Shown: positions 61,609-64,000 of the stretch, piece by piece
Layout: every line of letters starts with the position of its first letter
Position numbering within the stretch: the stretch's first letter is position 1
Assembly (NCBI GenBank): GCA_013399115.1
Contig: VXAA01004051.1
Span: forward strand, 228,023-292,022
Length of the DNA: 64,000 nucleotides
Source: Anseranas semipalmata
Lineage: Eukaryota > Chordata > Aves > Anseriformes > Anseranatidae
Direction: 5' to 3'
The notes under the pieces: generated by a model
Database searches by the model: none
What the model saw: the letters and a program-made list of their open reading frames with translations, nothing else
What the model was told of the DNA's origin: nothing
Position numbers and translations under genes: made by a program

Positions 61609-62134
61609 GAAAGAATTCATGGATTTTTTTGAAGTACACAATATTACCAGTGATCAGAAGAGAACTATAAGCTGCCAACATCAGAGATCGTAATGTAACC
61701 TTTAAGCCATGGCCAAACAATAAACAGAACTCTTTAGTGACCAAATAATTACAGAGTTTGAAATCGAAAGATTATCCTGTGTAACTAATGCAGAGAATAA
61801 ACTCCACTCCACATTTTTTTACAGCTTGATACTCCATTAACTTTAATAGTTTTTTTCTGTCAATTTGCATAGATTAGCCTTTGCAAAATATCTCCCTTAC
61901 TGAGTTCTCAAATTATCTTTTTTAAACCTGTGATCAGTTGCTGTGTCTCTGTCTATCCATATTTTATTTTTCTGTATTTATCTCATACATAGATATACAT
62001 CCCAAAACATTAACTGATTTGCTGTGGATGTACATGTGTTTCCTATTGACAGCTGTGGGATCCGTGTGGGTGTTTGTCTGTGACTTACAAACACGCACAT
62101 GCAGACCCATATGCACTTAGCACTACTACTCTCT

Positions 62135-62215
62135 GGGAAAACTTAAGTTTAAACGACTTCTCCAATATCATATAGGAAATGGTACCAGAGACCAGGAGAA
62201 AATACAGTTCTCTAA
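62135..62215 (+). repeat. Weak MIR-like fragment
   Basis: 'aaacgacttctccaatatca' followed by 'tataggaaatggtaccagag' and 'accaggag' resembles the MIR phrase in which 'gacttgcccaagatcacat' is followed by 'agtggcagagccaggac'. It is short and diverged. Confidence 0.3.
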
Positions 62216-62630
62216 AGGAGCAACCCATTATGTTTGTTAAGAGATGTTTCCTTTCTACAGCCCTGAATAGCTACAACAGAGAAAACCGAGCTCCTAAGGA
62301 CAGTTGTAATGTGCGTCCCTGGCTTCAGATCACAGTCGCTTTAGCAACGTACAAAAAGACACGCTAGCTCTTCTCTTCTCTGGCTTAGCTCCCATAGATT
62401 TCTCCTCCACGTGGACAGGGTCAGTAAAGAAGCTGGAGAACGAAGGTTCCAGCTTTTTGTCCAGTCTTAGAATGGGCAAAATCATAGCCCAGAAGTGCAA
62501 CCAGCAAGCCAGCTTTCCTTGAGCTTTTCCATCTGCAGCTCTCCTCCAGAAGGATTTTCCTTTCTTTCCTGGGATTTAAGAAACAGCTTTGGATTTATTT
62601 CAAAATCATGCACATCACTAAGGAAAAAAC

Positions 62631-62658
62631 AAAAAAAAAAAAAAAAAAAAAAAAAAAA
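62631..62658. repeat. Poly-A tract (28 A)
   Basis: This is the longest homopolymer in the window, preceded by AAAAAAC. Length is likely unreliable in short-read assemblies. Confidence 0.95.
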
Positions 62659-63189
62659 CTTCCCAACTTCGAAATTCTACAGTTTTACAGAGAAATAGTA
62701 TCTGTGTACATATACAGTGACTACATACACACACAGTACAGCTTTGCAAAGAAATAGTCAATATAAGTTTTGAGTATAACACACACATATATAAATTAGG
62801 ACAAGACAGAGCATTTTCCCTTGCCTCAGCCCAGAGTCAGCTGATGTATTGGGGCTGAAAGATTATGTAGATATCGACCTGAGGCAGCAGTAGTGTGGGA
62901 TAATTTAGTCCCAAGGGTTAATTGACTATGAATGATCTTAAGATCACCAAACAACCTAACTAATAGCTTGTAATATGAGCTTTACCTACAAAACACGTAC
63001 CAGACACAGTATCTTGCAATGTCCCACACATTACTACATTCCTGCCATTACTGCAGTTTCAGTACTATATGGCATACGGTGCATGTTTTATGCTGTGTAT
63101 TGCTTCTTATATATATATTACACATTGCGTGGCATATTTGTCATTATATTACCTATTGCGTGAATTAGTACATAAAGAAGGACTGGACC

Positions 63190-64000
63190 ATACCGACGAC
63201 GACCACACCGTACCCACCAGGAGCAGAACAGCCGGGGCTGCAGCAGTGCTGCAGGTACAGCCGGCACCGCGCTGTGCGGGGGGGGCACGGTCCCGCCGGC
63301 GGGGCCGGGGCCGCTTTCCCCGGCTGCAGGAGGGCGAAGCGGGGACACGGTGCGCTTTGCTGCCCGGGTCCCTCGGCTGCATGCGGCTCACGCCTCCGCT
63401 TGTCTGAATTTCATCCATGGGTTAAAACAAAACCCGCGAGTGGATCTCGGCTCTCCTCTGCCCCGGACAGTGCCGGAGTGGAGACACGCGGGTTTTGCTC
63501 AGGTGGGCGAGCAAAAGCGAAACCCGAGAGCAGAAAGCAGCCGGGACCCGGCAGGAGCAGCCTTTCGCTCCCCCCAGACTCTCCCACCCGGCAGCCTGCG
63601 TGCCCGGGCTCGGCTTGAAGAGCGTTTGGCTGCACAAATGGAAGAGTTTTGCCTCCCCCACGACCAAAAAATTTCTTGCCCAGGGAAACTGCCTACAGCC
63701 GGCCCGGGCGATGGACACTGCAGCACCTGAATTCCGTGTAAATCACGGGCTCCACGTCTCTGGAGAAGGAGAAAAGCAGGGGAATGGGGATTTCTGGTGA
63801 TTTCGTGATTTTTCACGAGGGGCTTTGGGGAACAAGAAGCAAGGGCAGCAAGCTCGGAGCCGGGTACCCACGCGTGCTCTGGCGTTTCTGGCCATAAGCA
63901 AGGGCGAACCCGTGCCTCCGGGTTTGCAGGCGACCCCCTTTCCTAAAACAACGTTTGCTTAGCGCACATCGCCGGCTTCTCCCTCCCCCGCGAGCCCCGG
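63190..64000. promoter_or_regulatory. CpG island at the right edge (probable FOXD2-domain promoter region)
   Basis: From about 63190 CpG dinucleotides become frequent and GC content jumps. A G/C-dense core lies at 63260-63360 and CpG-rich sequence continues to the last base. It is the only such island in the window. Open frames of about 70-126 residues on both strands are expected from the composition and show no forkhead helix or other domain. In human the gene past the TRABD2B 3' end is FOXD2, a single-exon gene with very large CpG islands. This could therefore be the flank of that gene or the start of an associated non-coding transcript. The gene assignment is inference from synteny, and the island itself is directly visible. 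Confidence 0.75.

Larger units (their letters stand above)
58928..63185. other. Intergenic sequence leading to the CpG island
   Basis: No gene was recognised. Contents are A-tracts at 61420-61434, 61593-61608 and 62631-62658, an old repeat-like piece at 59790-59850 ('ttcactgaagtcagtggga'), and a MIR-like piece at 62135-62215. The last kilobase before the island (62.7-63.18 kb) is AT-rich and poor in CpG. Confidence 0.5.

Noticed and set aside
63118..63816. Multiple 60-126 residue ORFs on both strands in the CpG island
   Set aside because: They overlap each other, lack a forkhead or any other domain, and are explained by high GC content.
1..64000. CRISPR arrays, operons, bacterial-type ribosome binding sites, prophage
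   Set aside because: Sequence texture, spliced exons, LINE content and microsatellites are those of a vertebrate nuclear genome, and no regularly spaced repeat array exists.

Overview
The window looks like vertebrate, almost certainly bird, nuclear DNA. It is AT-leaning and CpG-poor with long non-coding stretches. The one clear retrotransposon is an avian-type CR1 LINE fragment, and there are no primate- or rodent-type SINEs. Only one protein-coding gene can be supported. All family and synteny statements come from reading and memory; no search or alignment was run.

The left part (1-24270) holds the 3' end of TRABD2B (TIKI2) on the + strand. TRABD2B is a membrane-tethered metalloprotease that cleaves and inactivates Wnt ligands. 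Two coding exons are visible. The penultimate exon (4413-4682) carries the conserved LLLPDS...QLEEFGRQ and [10 protein letters not shown] segments. The terminal exon (24048-24270) ends in a short hydrophobic tail. Their splice phases match exactly. The catalytic domain must lie upstream of position 1. The 3' UTR starts at 24271, with polyadenylation candidates near 24824, 25069 and, much further away, 29185.

The middle and right (about 25-63 kb) are a gene desert. They contain simple repeats ((GT)n, (AAT)n, (GA)n, (AAAC)n, poly-A), a broken CR1 RT fragment (42362-43090), two degraded older CR1 3' fragments (around 20.06-20.2 kb and 58.45-58.75 kb), several MIR-like fragments and some other old amniote repeat pieces. 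Many short ORFs occur here on both strands, but none has a recognisable domain, splice context or homologue.

The right edge (about 63190-64000) is a strong CpG island cut off by the window end. In human 1p33 the gene beyond the TRABD2B 3' end is the forkhead gene FOXD2, in tail-to-tail arrangement. The island therefore probably belongs to the FOXD2 domain or an associated non-coding transcript, and the desert is a good place for FOXD2 regulatory elements. No forkhead coding sequence lies in the window. I did not find a convincing undescribed system. The most checkable oddities are a 45-bp identical direct repeat 1.05 kb apart, a perfect paired POU-type palindrome, a GPI-like protein tail, and a cluster of ancient repeats near the island.
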